Assembly (NCBI GenBank): GCA_014281115.1
Contig: JACONQ010000002.1
Span: 2,170,001 to 2,234,000, forward strand
Direction: 5' to 3'
Length of the DNA: 64,000 nt
DNA from: Laburnicola sp. R22_1
Taxonomy: Eukaryota > Ascomycota > Dothideomycetes > Pleosporales > Didymosphaeriaceae
Below, piece by piece: positions 1 through 11,276 of the stretch. The notes under the pieces were generated by a model that saw only the letters and a program-made list of their open reading frames with translations, was not told the origin of the DNA and made no database searches. Each line of letters begins with the position of its first letter. The stretch's first letter is position 1. Position numbers and translations under genes: made by a program.

Positions 1-704
1 ATAGTCTCAAATTTGATGAGCCTGTGTGAACGTAATGGTATGATTATAAATACACACTCTTCATGGGACGCGACAACAGATTAAATAAACCCACTCTCCC
101 TATTGTATCAACTTGGTCTACTGATAATAACGAATAGGTAACAGTACTGATTGGTGGGGAACTGGCAGTGTCTCAGCCGTCAGGCTGAAATGACACTAAC
201 CGTATCGTCATCGGAGTTCGAAGGCAAACATGCAGCTAGTCCGTGTGCAATTCGGACGGACGTGGTTGAACACGATAAGCCGACAGACATAATTCATGCT
301 TAGTACGGATATGACAGGGATGACATGCAGCAAGACCTGCTATCGCAGGGAGAAAAGGTCCTTTAGGTACGCAGGTCTTGAAGGATTCAAGTCCACCTTC
401 TCCATCAGAGATACCAAAGGTTCTTAGCGCTTATATTCGAAGGATTCTCGGAGAAGTTTCGTGGTTGGCAAGAAACGCGACAATTCTTGTCCTTGTTGAT
501 TGCCTCAATGCAAGCTGAGTAGTGCATGAGGTTCTAAGAGCCACTACTCCCTAAAGGATGTGGGCAAAACCCCTATACCTTCTTAAGAGAGCGAAGCAAA
601 AAACAGATCGCTAGTTGCGACCCAGCCATCTAACTCTAACATTGACAAAATCCTTACTTCACTATTTTATACTTCACTATCCAAAACTCGTTCACCTGTC
701 TACA
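1..704. other. Upstream region of the DAHP synthase gene, no gene seen
   Basis: I see no coding region here. The stretch presumably holds the promoter and 5' leader of the following gene. A small inverted repeat, TCAGCC / GGCTGA with a 4-nt spacer, lies at 173-188. No TATA box or known operator could be assigned with confidence. Confidence 0.5.
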
Positions 705-2045
705 ATGGTGGGTCCCATGCCAGTCGAGTCGGATGCAGCATACTCCAACCCGACTAGTTCTCCTCTGTGTCAATGGACCCCCCAGTCATGGACCAAGATG
801 AGCACTGTTGCTCAGAACGTTGAATACGGGGATCCGACCACTCTCCACGAAGTCTGCAACACAATTGCTTCGCTGCCGCCACTTGTGAGCCCCACGAAAA
901 TAGAAATCGCTCGATCACACTTTACAGCGGCAGCACAAGGACGAGCTTTCATCGTGCAAGGAGGAGATTGCGCTGAGAGCTTCCACGATGTGCGACCGCA
1001 CATCATCCATCAGAAAGTCAGCCTACTCCAAGAGCAGTCACGTATGGTCGCTCAAGGTTTCAATCTTCCCGTGATCACGGTGGGACGTATAGCTGGTCAA
1101 TACGCCAAACCAAGATCTAACCCATGGGAAATCCTGCCCGATGGGACGAAGATACATGCCTTCCGTGGTCACAGCGTCAACGGCACGGGTGTGGGTGAGC
1201 GGCACCCCGACCCGCAACGACTATTGCTTGCTTATTTCCATGCGCGGGCAACCCTTGATTTGATGAAGGGAGGGCGACTCCCTGCTACGCCGCCTACACC
1301 CGGCCCCTCTCCTCTAGGAATAGGTGACGCGCTATCCAAGGAGTCTGTCACGCCGTTCAACGGTCCAGAAGGAGCAATTTTCACGTCTCATGAGGCCCTT
1401 CACTTGCCCTTCGAAAGTGCCGTCACCCATGGCCGCTACAACACATCCGCAAGCTTTGTCTGGATTGGGGAACGATCTCGTCAGTTAGACGGGGCTCATA
1501 TCGAGTATGTACGTGGACTTAGGAATCCGATCGGCGTCAAGGTCGGACCAACCATGGACGGCTCGACTCTAGTCAATTTGCTGGACATTCTTTGTCCAGA
1601 TTCCGATAACAAAGACAACATCGGCCGCGTCACAATCATCACGAGAATGGGCGCAGATCTCGTCGAAAAGGTCCTTCCGAGCCTCATCCAAGCCGTCAAG
1701 AAAACCCACCATTGTCCTGTCTGGATGTGTGATCCGTGCCATGGGAACACACGAACAACCACATACGGTCTCAAAACGCGAGATGTTGACCGTGTTCTGA
1801 AGGAGTTGACTAAGACTTATCAGACACATTTGGAGAACGGCTCCATTCTGGGTGGATTGCACCTGGAGCAGACGGGGGAATTCGTTACTGAGTGCCTGGA
1901 TGACACGGAGCTGGAATCGGAGAAGAGTCTGGCGCTCAACTATCGTTCATTGTGTGATCCGCGGTTGTCGAACCTTCAAGCATTGAAGGTGGTCAGGGGA
2001 TTTGTAGATTTTGTGCGCAATAGCCGCAGCCAGCATGGTTGTTAG
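705..2045 (+). CDS. Class II (plant-type) 3-deoxy-7-phosphoheptulonate (DAHP) synthase
   Basis: The product condenses phosphoenolpyruvate with erythrose 4-phosphate, the first step of the shikimate pathway to aromatic amino acids. The start is taken at the ATG at 705 (446 aa); the frame stays open upstream to 615, but the extra residues look unrelated to the family. Family motifs appear in order: QGGDCAESF near residues 85-93 (metal-binding Cys), RIAGQYAKPRS, FRGHSVNG, TSHEALHLPFE, VGPTMDG, DPCHGNT (metal-binding His), HLEQTGEFVTEC (metal-binding Glu) and CDPRLSN (Asp). All expected metal ligands are present. The gene has no intron. Filamentous fungi commonly carry this class beside the ARO3/ARO4 class I enzymes, sometimes as a paralogue linked to secondary metabolism. 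No biosynthetic partner genes are adjacent, so I cannot tell a housekeeping from a specialised copy. Confidence 0.93.
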   Translation: MVGPMPVESDAAYSNPTSSPLCQWTPQSWTKMSTVAQNVEYGDPTTLHEVCNTIASLPPLVSPTKIEIARSHFTAAAQGRAFIVQGGDCAESFHDVRPHIIHQKVSLLQEQSRMVAQGFNLPVITVGRIAGQYAKPRSNPWEILPDGTKIHAFRGHSVNGTGVGERHPDPQRLLLAYFHARATLDLMKGGRLPATPPTPGPSPLGIGDALSKESVTPFNGPEGAIFTSHEALHLPFESAVTHGRYNTSASFVWIGERSRQLDGAHIEYVRGLRNPIGVKVGPTMDGSTLVNLLDILCPDSDNKDNIGRVTIITRMGADLVEKVLPSLIQAVKKTHHCPVWMCDPCHGNTRTTTYGLKTRDVDRVLKELTKTYQTHLENGSILGGLHLEQTGEFVTECLDDTELESEKSLALNYRSLCDPRLSNLQALKVVRGFVDFVRNSRSQHGC

Positions 2046-5000
2046 AGATAGACACCTAGGCGATGTATAGACTAGAGTAAGCTTGGCACTACTGTTGTGG
2101 CGGCAGATCATTTTAGCTGCATGCGAATATTGTTAATGACATAAAATGGAGGCGCGCAATCGATCCTGTTATACGACCGGTGTTGCACTGTGTGCTAGGT
2201 ACTGCCAATGGTGGGTTTTAGTGCCTCCTGTTTTACTCCTCTCTGTGTATGGTGCGGACTCGACCTTGGTTAAAATCTCCACACGACGAAGATCTTCAAT
2301 ACGACCGGTGTTGACACTAAGATCTTTGCATATTTTGCTTTTTGAATAAAGGCAACGGATTATGTGTATCAAGTAATTTGAATACAATTCTGCATAGTTA
2401 GGAGAACAATCGCCGTCATTGAGTACATGAATGCTTTAGAAATTGCGGATGACTATGCCACGAGACGCTGAATGGCCTTTAAGTAGCATATACTCTTAGA
2501 TGGACACAGATCCTTATGTGTGAGAAGCTGAGCCACTTTTGGTATCAAGCACTGGTGAATTATGGTGTGATGAAGGGGAATATTAGGAAGAATTCTGGAT
2601 TATATATACAGCGACTATCCCATATCACTATAGAGGGGGAAAGATGCTGTGGATATCGAGTTACGCGTGATCGGGTGTAAAGATAGTGGCCGGTGTACAC
2701 CATCACCAGCTCGTCATGACCATGCGTACGATCGCTATGTTTCAAGGCGTAACTCAGAGCTACCTCTAGATTGTTGAAATGTTTAAGTTGAGGAAGCAAG
2801 AACGAAGGCCCATATAATGTTAGGTTTGAGTTCTAGGCGGGGGCAGGAAAACATATGGAACACAGTCTATGAATTTTGAGAGGAAGGTGTTCTAAGTAAA
2901 AAAAGTTTTAGGTATTGCCCAGACAGCGCGCACCTTATTTTTGCCTGACGTTATTTTTCTTTGAAAAAGTAGGCGAGGTGAGGATACATAACTGAGATTT
3001 CGTACTTGAACCGGAATAGAGTCCATGTCCTCTTCCAGTACGGTATTTTGAAGCTGTCATGCGGCAAAATTATGTTATCAACCAAAAAGTGCCTGATTCT
3101 GGAAGATTCGAATCATTTGATAAAACCACAGGATTGTAGTGTCTGAGCAGCATATACAAGCTTCATAGGGGCATGAAACAAGCGATAGAGCAACATGGTG
3201 CTATTTTTTTCCCGCAGAACTCAAGAGACATAAACAGGCTTGTTGATGATTTTTATCACATATTGAGCTTGCTAAACTTCTTCTTATGCGCCATAGAGCA
3301 AGAAGGAGAACTTCCCAATATGTAAAAGTCTTGATCGTGATTTCGTCCGCCATGGAAACGTTGACATCTCTTTTAACAGTTTGCGCAGCATCTTTCTCCG
3401 AAACACATAAGAAGACCTTGCTGCATATTTGAATGCTGTGACTTAGCTAACACATTCGTGCGAGACGAAAAAGTGTTCATTGTCGAACTTAGGCACGCCA
3501 CTATAGCATCCTGTTTCCATAGTTTTTTTCGGTCGCAGTGCTAATTTGAAGTGGGGCAGTACTTCCAGCTCGGCACATGGCCATTTTAGGGAGAGCTTTT
3601 GGAGCCACGACAGAGCCATATTGTTGGGCTACGCCTGTTTTAGTACGCCCGCAGGCTCTTTAGCGTAAGGGTGATGAGTTGAACGAACACAAAAGCGATA
3701 TTTTATAGACAGCAGCCGTCTTAGGACGCATAAAAATCTATCTAGGAAGACCTTTTATATCAAAGTTCCTTCACTCGCCTCTAGTCCACTTTGAGATTTA
3801 TCCGTTGGATATTGTCTCCACGGCACAGTATCGAAACAAGAGACACTCCAGCTCATAAACTAGATTATTCAAGCACTTAGTTAAAGCCCCATGCGCTTTC
3901 ACATAGTTTCAGCATGTGTTTCTATAGCGTACACAAAGGGAGCAAGAACATGAATCGGCCCTCTGTTGTTTTGAGTTCGCGACAGTTTAAGTGCTCAGTC
4001 GTAGAAGAACAAGGCAGTTAGTGTTAGAACAAATACCAGAACAGAACATGACGTAATTGATCAAAGTTTTTGATCCGAAACCACCTTTCTCATGCTGATC
4101 AGGTTGGTAAATTTTGATTAAGTAGATAGGTTTCATATCTTGCATCCGCATGTCCAGCAGACGTAGAACCAAAAGCAGCGGCTTTGCACTGAATAAGTGA
4201 ACGACACTACAGTCTACATTTCCAGTTCACGGAGGTGTTTAAGTAGCACTACCCCAACAGCTCTCCAAAGCGTTTCGTGGTTATGATACTGTCTTTGGAA
4301 TCATGGAACGTATGTCCAAATTATACCGAATATTGTATATACAGGGTGCTTGGTGCATGTTATCTTCATTCGGGACTTTTCTGACGAAACCAAGCACATA
4401 CAAACGATTGAACGAGTTTTTAGAGGTGAGGATAGTTATTCACTGGACACAGAAGGCATCAGCGAAGGGCCTGATCATTTTGTTACTATATCCTGACGGA
4501 GTCCTTGTGAATGTGATCTAGATTGATGGAAGGAGTATCAAGTGCAGAAGGCAGGGTGCGTCTTCCTAATAAGAAGGTTCCTTGGCTCTCCAAAACATAT
4601 TGTTCTGCTAAGTTGTGTTTTGAACAAGCGGAGAAACATGAATTGGGCAGCTACATTTTTACTACCAGTAAAGAGGGCAATTTAGTGTGAAGTCAACAGA
4701 GCGAAACACTGAAGGTATTTATATACCCATTGTTCATCCTATCCCTCCTTATCTCCGTGAAATACGCCCCGGCAAAGCATGCATGTATTTGACAACGTTC
4801 TCTATCTTCCGGCTTTGGTCTTCCACTCAACACTCTGTCGGGTTTCCAACATGTCATCGACCTGTCAGATTTTCTGACGCGGCAAAAAAGAGACATCGGC
4901 GTCATCCCTCGTGCATTGTAAGACCCTTCTATAGGCAGATTGTTGTCGGTCTCCATTGGATCCTCTGTCTCTGAATGTGACAGACCACCTAGGCATAGTC

Positions 5001-7184
5001 CGGATGAAGTAGTGGTTGCTGGAGAGGCGAATCGGCCATGGTCTTGGTCAATTGCGGTTTAAATGCACCCTAATTTATACTGTGGCAGACGTATCGGTGG
5101 TCGCAATAGATTTCTGGAGACGCTGATGTGCGTCGTGAACTATCGTCTCCGCATTTTGGAAAGGGTGGTTGGCTTTTTTAGAAAAAGGAAGAAACCCCCA
5201 TTTGCCTATGAAGTTGACTGTTTGGTACGTCCAGTAGCGCGCTGAGGCTCGGTAGTACACAAAGACATATTTCATAATGCCACGTTTTTTAGAAGCACAG
5301 GAAGACGAACATTGTTTTGTCTCTCGTGTTTTTAGTTGCTATGTATTATTAGAGGGTAGATGAGAAGTTGAGAAGCGACCACTCGTGCTTTTATATGCAA
5401 TTCTGTAGTTGCGACGCAAGTCCATGTTGGACATTTGTCCCAATTTGGTTCGATCGGACTAGGTCCAAACACGAACATATCTTTGTAGACAGGACTTCTT
5501 TAATCTCTGCCGTTTTAACTGCGATGGTGGCCTTTTTTTTCAGTGCCTCGCTGTCTGGGAACCACATGGGCTGTTGTCTGAATTGTTTTAATAATCCGCA
5601 CAAGAAGGCAGAAAACACCAGCTCCATGTTAGCAAAGTGTTTCTCATGTAGATGCACAGTCGGCACAAAGCACGCCCGACACATACTCCGAACCATTGTT
5701 GATTTTGAACACCCAAAGGACACACACATCCCAAAAGCAGATTCGACTCTGAGAGGTCGTCCAGAGCATTCCACGATCGCAACGGCACTTCAAGCGTCAC
5801 AACCGGATGCGCATAGCACGACGACACCCAGTCTCCATTATTCCAGACGGTTAACTTTTGGAGCAGAGGCAGAGAGGCGCTCCACGTGAGCCAACTCTAG
5901 AGCTTTTTGGAAGCACCAACTCCATGGGATTCCAATGTCAATCTTTTTTCTTTCGCAAAGAACAGCATGAAGAAAACCGCAGCTGAGTTTTTTTTCCGAC
6001 GGAGAAGGAAAGACAAGGTCCAGCGCTTCAGTTGGCACATACGGCATTTATAAGTAGCGCGAGCATACAGACAGTCCTCCAGACATATATTTGCCCAGTA
6101 GTGATTTTTTAGTAGTGCAAGCACACAGACAGTCTTCCAGACATGTTGCCATTTCTCTGAGCTTCTTTAATGGGCGGAAGAACAGACAGAAACCACATAA
6201 TTACATTCTGGGGTATTTTTAGTACCTCCATTAGAGCAGTGTGCAAAGAAGACGTCCCGCCCGCCAGAGAAGCGGTTTAAATACTCGCGGACGCGAACTT
6301 CTGCAGAACATTTGGACTCTAGAGCGCCCAAGAACATCAACCTGATGTGCTCCACCTTTTTGCGCTCCACGCGTCTCCCTCCCCATGTTGGTTGAAAGAA
6401 ACGTCTTGGGGAAGGACGGCATAAGCTGATCAGCCAGAGTTTCGAACTGGAGAGAAGAAAGCGCATGGAACGGCGCCGGTGATGGTTTTTAAGCCTTAAC
6501 TCCGGTCCAAGCCATGGTGTACATAGGTCAGGTTTTTGAAAGATGGGCGGAGGAGAAAAGGACCACATGAATTGTGAATGCAGATCATTTTTTTCTCCAC
6601 GCGTCTCCATGCGCAACCTTTCTTTGAGTTTTTGAAGCCAGGACACCATGACGGTAGAATCGTTTCCTTTCGGTGGGGACGCAAGAGAGCGCATGATCTG
6701 GCACAGTGCCACTTTTGTAGACAAAAATGAGGAAGTTTTTAAGAGCCTGGGTTCTGGTCTAGGACATCAACCAGCGTATTTCGTCTTTTTTCGAACTGGG
6801 CGAAGAGAGAAGCGGCACATCATGTATGGTGACCGTTCTTTTGGTAGCTCTTTTAGTGCAAGTTTCGCGTAGAGTGGTGTGTGGGAAGAAAGAAGAGCGT
6901 GGGAGGAAGGGGTTTATATACTTTGTTTTGGGTTTTATCTTGGGGGTTTTGGGGTGAAAGGTTTGTGGAAGGGACTGGGTGAAGGTTTGGGATGGAGGTG
7001 GTTGGGATGGATGCGTGAGCCAAATGTAGATTATAGATGAATTTTCAGCGTAGTACTTCCTTAAGGTAAGCTACCAAACCATCTTCTCACTCACAGAACT
7101 AAATGTAACGTAGAGCAGTCGAAAGCGAGCCCATCACGTGATTAGCTACCCCCCAACCCCGATACAGGGGCCATTTGTGTCTCT
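2046..7184. other. Gene-poor 5.1-kb stretch with degenerate poly-T-punctuated repeats
   Basis: No reading frame here resembles a known protein; frames of up to 185 codons exist but show no family motif or intron structure. From about 5.3 to 6.9 kb, runs of 5-8 T recur, followed by similar short motifs. Clear local repeats include CTCCACGCGTCTCC at 6365-6378 and 6595-6608, CGAACTGG preceded by TTT at 6443 and 6792, and a 24-nt near-copy at 6063-6086 and 6121-6144. Composition is not of the extreme TA-rich RIP type. The stretch may be decayed non-coding or repeat-derived DNA. Confidence 0.5.
6063..6144. repeat. Pair of 24-nt direct near-repeats
   Basis: Two 24-nt segments (6063-6086 and 6121-6144) match except at about two positions. 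They start GCAYACAGACAGTC and end CCAGACAT, and begin 58 nt apart. They belong to a wider set of degenerate direct repeats between about 5.3 and 6.9 kb. Confidence 0.7.
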
Positions 7185-8176
7185 CTATCCCACAGTCTCC
7201 CTCAAAATCTCCATCACCTTCCCAGTAGCCGTAAAAGCAGGTTCATGCCCACTCTCCACCTCCCAAGTCCTCCCCTCCCTCCCCTCCCCCCTCATCCCCT
7301 CCACCATACTCCTCTGATACTCAACCGGCACACACAAATCCTTCGTCGTAAAAACATACGCACTCTCAATCTCCCTCCACGCACACCGCTCCACCCCCTG
7401 ATACATGCACTCACCATTCCAAATCGCACTCCCCAACACGCTCGCATACGCCTTCACCTCCTCTTCATCCATGCCAGGCGTCTCGCCAATCAAGTACGCA
7501 GGGTCCTGCGGTAGGACAGCCTTGTCGTCTGCAAAGTTGAACGTAAGAGGCAAGAAGTCTTCGTGTCCCATTTCGCGCACTTTGTCTACCATGCATTTCC
7601 CCTCGGGCTGCGCGAAGGCCGCTATGTAAATTAATTTGGCGATGCCGCCGGGTTTTCCGGAGGCTTTGCGCGCGGATAAGCTGAGGTTGCAGAGGGCATT
7701 GGTGCCGACTTGGCCGCCGTATGAGTGCCTGGAGTGTTGTGTGATTAATCGCGCAGCCCTTGGTGATGGCGTAGTGCGCTTACATGATTACTTACTACTA
7801 CGGTTTTTCCTGCGTCGAGTAGACTTTCGACGAACGAGCGCGTGTGTGCTGTGTCTTCGGGTAGGCCTGCATTGGGTGGTCGTGCGCCGTTCATGGAGGG
7901 GTGGGTGGGAATGTGGATTTCGAAGCCGGCGGTGTGGAGGGCGGATGTCAGGGTGGTGTAGCTGGAGGGCGTGTGCCAAGCTCCAGGAATGAGGACGAGA
8001 GTGGGTTTCGTGGTAGAAATTGTTGTCTTGCGTTTTCTCTTTGGAATGTGAAAGAAAGAGGATGTAATACTGTCGGAGTGCTCTACGAAGCCGTGATGAG
8101 GCCCGCGTGAGTGCGGCGGCGCAGTCGTTAATTCTGCAGCCCAAGCTGCGCCTAGTGCTGACCAGGTGAGAATCAT
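7185..8176 (-). pseudogene. Alpha/beta hydrolase fold protein, apparently broken by a frameshift
   Basis: The upper part (about 8020 down to 7796) reads STTKPTLVLIPGAWHTPSS, then a FEIHIPTHPS segment and DAGKTVV. The lower part (7727 to 7185) continues HSYGGQVGTNALCN and ends near SGHEPAFTATGKVMEIL. Nucleophile Ser (HSYGG), Asp (TTKDLCVP) and His (SGHEP) are all present, so this was a typical small fungal alpha/beta hydrolase of about 250 aa. The two parts are in different frames. An intron-like segment (GTAAGT at 7795 to CAG at 7729, 67 nt) separates them, but no GT donor in the gap restores the frame with that acceptor. The usual initiator position reads ATT at 8020, although an upstream in-frame ATG exists at 8176. 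I call it a recent pseudogene; an assembly error or an unusual splice is the alternative. Confidence 0.65.
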
Positions 8177-8482
8177 GGCTTAGGCGCTAGGGGTACTGCA
8201 TTTTAGTAAATTTGCTCCAGATTTAGTTTTAGTGCGTGGTGCTGGAGAATGTGCAGCGAAGTGTGGACTTCGAACGACTCATACTTTCGGCGGTGGACGT
8301 TATTTGAAGCAACAGTGCCACTGCACTGCTTTAATAGAAGTCATAGCGTAAAAATTACTAGCGAGTCAGACTGCAAGATGTGATTATCGAGTAGGACGCG
8401 TATATTATCTACACGAAGGTAAAGATGTCAAAAGAAGAATGGCTCCTAGCGATGCAATGTTTACACTCCGCATTGGGACGGC
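8177..8482. other. Intergenic, 3' side of the FAD oxidase gene
   Basis: About 300 nt with no coding signal. It lies downstream of the minus-strand FAD oxidase and upstream of the minus-strand hydrolase remnant, so it presumably holds a 3' UTR and a former promoter. I see no repeat or RNA gene. Confidence 0.4.
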
Positions 8483-9904
8483 TTACAACTTGCTTGTGTC
8501 TTTTGCTAGTTCCTCCTGCAAGATCATACCCACGGGCCCACCACGACTCCCATCTCCCTCCCAAAGTTCCTCGGGCACTCGCTTAGCAGGCCATTTCCAC
8601 CTGTCCTTGAAGTCCTCGGGCGTGCGACCCATCACGCATTCCAATATGCTATCTCCAATGACCGGTAGGAACTTGAAGCCGTGTCCAGAGGCTCCAGTCG
8701 CCAGAAACAGCCCCTTGTATTTTGGGTGATACGAGATGAGGAAGTCCCCGTCGCGGGTATCGGTGTACCAGCAAATCCTTGACTCGGTGAATGGTCGTGA
8801 TGGCGTGGCTATAGAGGGATGATTAGAGGCGAGGAACTTGTGGCACACCCGGCGAGCTTCGACGGGAACAGCGAGGCCCGGATTATCGACGTGTGTGTAC
8901 GGAAGAGAAACAGTTATTGTTTCGTTTGGATCAGAGGATTCGGGATTTGGGATGGTTGTTGGGTTGATGTAGCCATGGCCATGTCTTGCGATCTTGAGCT
9001 TGCCCCGGGAAGGCGGGGCCATAAACAGGGCATTCGACAGATTAAGAAGCGTAGGTCTGTCAGAAAGCTTGAGCTGTTCCTCTGCAGAGATAGGCATGTA
9101 GCACAGAGCCTGGCCAGTCGCTTTGCATATTCCGCGGAGGTCGATAAGTGAGGCCGACCAAGCCCCTGCTGCGAGTATAGTGAGGTCTGCTCTCAAATCC
9201 GACGAGTCGCTGAGCGTGGCACCAGATACCGTATGCCTCTCGTGATCGAACAACAGCTTCTTGACTGTCCCAACCACAAAGTTTACTCTGCTGAATTTCT
9301 CCACCTCTTTCCTCAGCCAGACCATTGCGCCTTCCGCATCTGCCCAACCCGAGCTCCAATTCACGTAACCTTGGCTACCGCAGGCGGCTTCGTCCTTACT
9401 TTCCAATCCACATACTCTTCCAATGTCCTCCGCTGACTTCAAAACTTCTACTTTGTCCACGCCAATCGATTGCACATTGGCTTGGGCGTCCAATACGTAC
9501 TTCTGCGCTGGGCCGCATGCGGTCAAGCATAATCCAATTTGGTGGTAGTGTTCGGTAGCAAAATCTGTTCGCCAGCGTTGCATCGCGATCGCACCGAGAC
9601 GGGCATAGGGTTCGGCGGCGTAATCAGAGCGGATGACCCGAGAAGAGTCGATCTGATTCCCTGAGTCTGGGAGGAGAGACGAAAGCGGAGAAGGGACATG
9701 ACCGAACCAAGCTCAAGACATGAAGATGCATGCACTTACACTGGAGCCATCTGGAGCAGGAAATGAATGACGATCTACTACGGTAATCGAAGTATTCTTG
9801 AACTGTGGGTTCTTGCAGAGTGCCCACGCGGTAGACAGGCCAAAGGCACCACTGCCGATGATAAGAATAGAGGAAGGGATATCGGCAGGAGCTGCCGACG
9901 CCAT
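8483..9904 (-). CDS. FAD-dependent amine/amino-acid oxidase (DAO family, saccharopine/fructosyl-amine oxidase-like), peroxisomal
   Basis: Two exons: 9740-9904 and 8483-9652, with an 87-nt GTAAGT...CAG intron between them (444 aa). The start is the ATG at 9904; a GTG three codons upstream is not used. The N-terminus has the dinucleotide-binding motif GSGAFG at residues 17-22. Splicing produces DGSSIDSSRVIRSDYA, the conserved block of the sarcosine/pipecolate/fructosyl-amine oxidase group. Further family motifs are the CWYTDTRDGDF block, whose Cys is the likely covalent flavin site, and the C-terminal GASGHGFKFLPVIGD. The last three residues are SKL, a canonical peroxisomal targeting signal (PTS1), fitting an H2O2-producing oxidase. 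The substrate (saccharopine, pipecolate, sarcosine or fructosyl amino acids) cannot be fixed from sequence alone. It is divergently transcribed from the methyltransferase gene. Confidence 0.9.
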
Positions 9905-9989
9905 GATGTACACTGGGAGTATATCACAAAGGGTAGACAGAGATGAATAGAATATTGCTACCTGAGTGCGGGCTCTTCAACTAAAGAGC
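9905..9989. promoter_or_regulatory. Compact divergent promoter, FAD oxidase / OMS1-like methyltransferase
   Basis: Only 85 bp separate the two divergent ATGs at 9904 (-) and 9990 (+), so the genes must share promoter sequence or have overlapping 5' leaders. If the true methyltransferase start is further inside its frame, the spacing is larger. Confidence 0.5.
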
Positions 9990-11276
9990 ATGGCGAACGA
10001 AGGGCGCGCCTCGGTTTACGACGGGCCGAGATCTCGGGGGACGCTTGAGCTTGGGCCAGGACTCGGGCGCGGACCCGACAAACGCTTCTGCAATCTGCAA
10101 CGACGTCTCGCTTCCATTGAACACGCACGCTGCTCGCTATTCTACTGCTCAGGATCCAATTGCGTCGAAATGGCCAAACTACCGAAGATGCCACCACGTC
10201 TACCGCCAAAGCCCCCTCCACCGCCTTCGTCGCGCCGCCAGCCGCCACAGTACCGACCGCCTCAGTCAAGACAAGCCGGGCGAGAACCGCTAACACCAAA
10301 CGACCACGGAGCTTCCTCAATCTGGAAGCGAGTATGGAGCGAGCGACCGAGAGCATCAGACATTCGCATGCTATCTGAGGACCAACTGCGATCACCGGCC
10401 CATAGAATGAAAGTGCAGAGATGGAGACAGTGGCCCCTCTTTCTCGGTGGAATAACCGCCTTTGGGCTGGGGTTGTATGGCGTGCAGCTGTACATCTCGG
10501 TGACCCACGCTCCTGAGCCGGAGAATCTCCCAGAGGACTTTCTGGACCGCTTTGACAAGGAGGCCGACGGATATGACGAGAAGGTCGGTATGGCAGAGAC
10601 GATGCTTTTGATAAACAAGAGGCGTAAAGAGATGGCTAGGAGAGCGAGAGGTCATGTTCTGGAGGTCGCAGTGGGCACTGGGCGGAATATCCCATATTAT
10701 CCTACCAAGCAATGCGCGACAGTGACGCTACTGGATTACAGCGCGCCCATGCTAGCAGTCGCAAAGCGGAAGTGGAAAGACACGCATCCCGAATACTTCA
10801 GCCGTGTCTTCTTCAAGCATCAATCCGCTCTCGAGCCCATGACCCCTCCGTTCGACGCCCAGGACGGTTACGATACAGTGATACAGACCATGGGGTTGTG
10901 TTCAACACCAGAGCCTGTGAAATTGTTACACAATCTGGAAGCTGCCACTAAAGAAGATGGCGGGCAGATACTGCTCTTGGAGCACGGGAAGTCGCACTAC
11001 CAGTGGCTAAATGATCTCCTCGACAAGACCGCACCGGGACATGCAGATGCGCACGGGTGCTTCTGGAACAAAGATATTGGGAAGATCGTCGAAGACAGTG
11101 GACTCGAGGTAGTGAAGATTAAGCGATATAATCTTGGAACGACCTGGTGGATAGAATTGAAGCCGCGGAAGGGGATGCGGCGGAGGCAAGCACAGCAAAT
11201 TGCTGATGAGAGGCCTGCGTCACCTGTATCCGAGGCTCCGGTTACACAGCGGCCATGGTGGAGTTTATGGAGATGA
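9990..11276 (+). CDS. OMS1-like SAM-dependent methyltransferase, mitochondrial inner membrane
   Basis: A class I methyltransferase resembling yeast Oms1, a mitochondrial inner-membrane protein. The N-terminal third is basic and proline-rich (PPRLPPKPPPPPSS), as in fungal homologues. A single hydrophobic segment starting WPLFLGGITAFGLGLYG (about residues 148-170) precedes the catalytic domain. SAM-binding motif I reads LEVAVGTGRNIPYY near residue 224, the post-I acidic region is VTLLDYSAPM, and later blocks include LLLEHG and HADAHGCFWNKD. The domain ends with a basic tail (KPRKGMRRRQ). The ATG at 9990 gives 428 aa. The first 60 or so residues are weakly conserved in character, so an internal start or an unseen 5' exon is possible. 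Yeast Oms1 is tied to respiratory function and ubiquinone biosynthesis; the role here is inferred from family. Confidence 0.87.
   Translation: MANEGRASVYDGPRSRGTLELGPGLGRGPDKRFCNLQRRLASIEHARCSLFYCSGSNCVEMAKLPKMPPRLPPKPPPPPSSRRQPPQYRPPQSRQAGREPLTPNDHGASSIWKRVWSERPRASDIRMLSEDQLRSPAHRMKVQRWRQWPLFLGGITAFGLGLYGVQLYISVTHAPEPENLPEDFLDRFDKEADGYDEKVGMAETMLLINKRRKEMARRARGHVLEVAVGTGRNIPYYPTKQCATVTLLDYSAPMLAVAKRKWKDTHPEYFSRVFFKHQSALEPMTPPFDAQDGYDTVIQTMGLCSTPEPVKLLHNLEAATKEDGGQILLLEHGKSHYQWLNDLLDKTAPGHADAHGCFWNKDIGKIVEDSGLEVVKIKRYNLGTTWWIELKPRKGMRRRQAQQIADERPASPVSEAPVTQRPWWSLWR

Noticed and set aside
5368..6724. Open frames of 127-185 codons on both strands
   Set aside because: They overlap each other on opposite strands within degenerate repeats and resemble no protein family.
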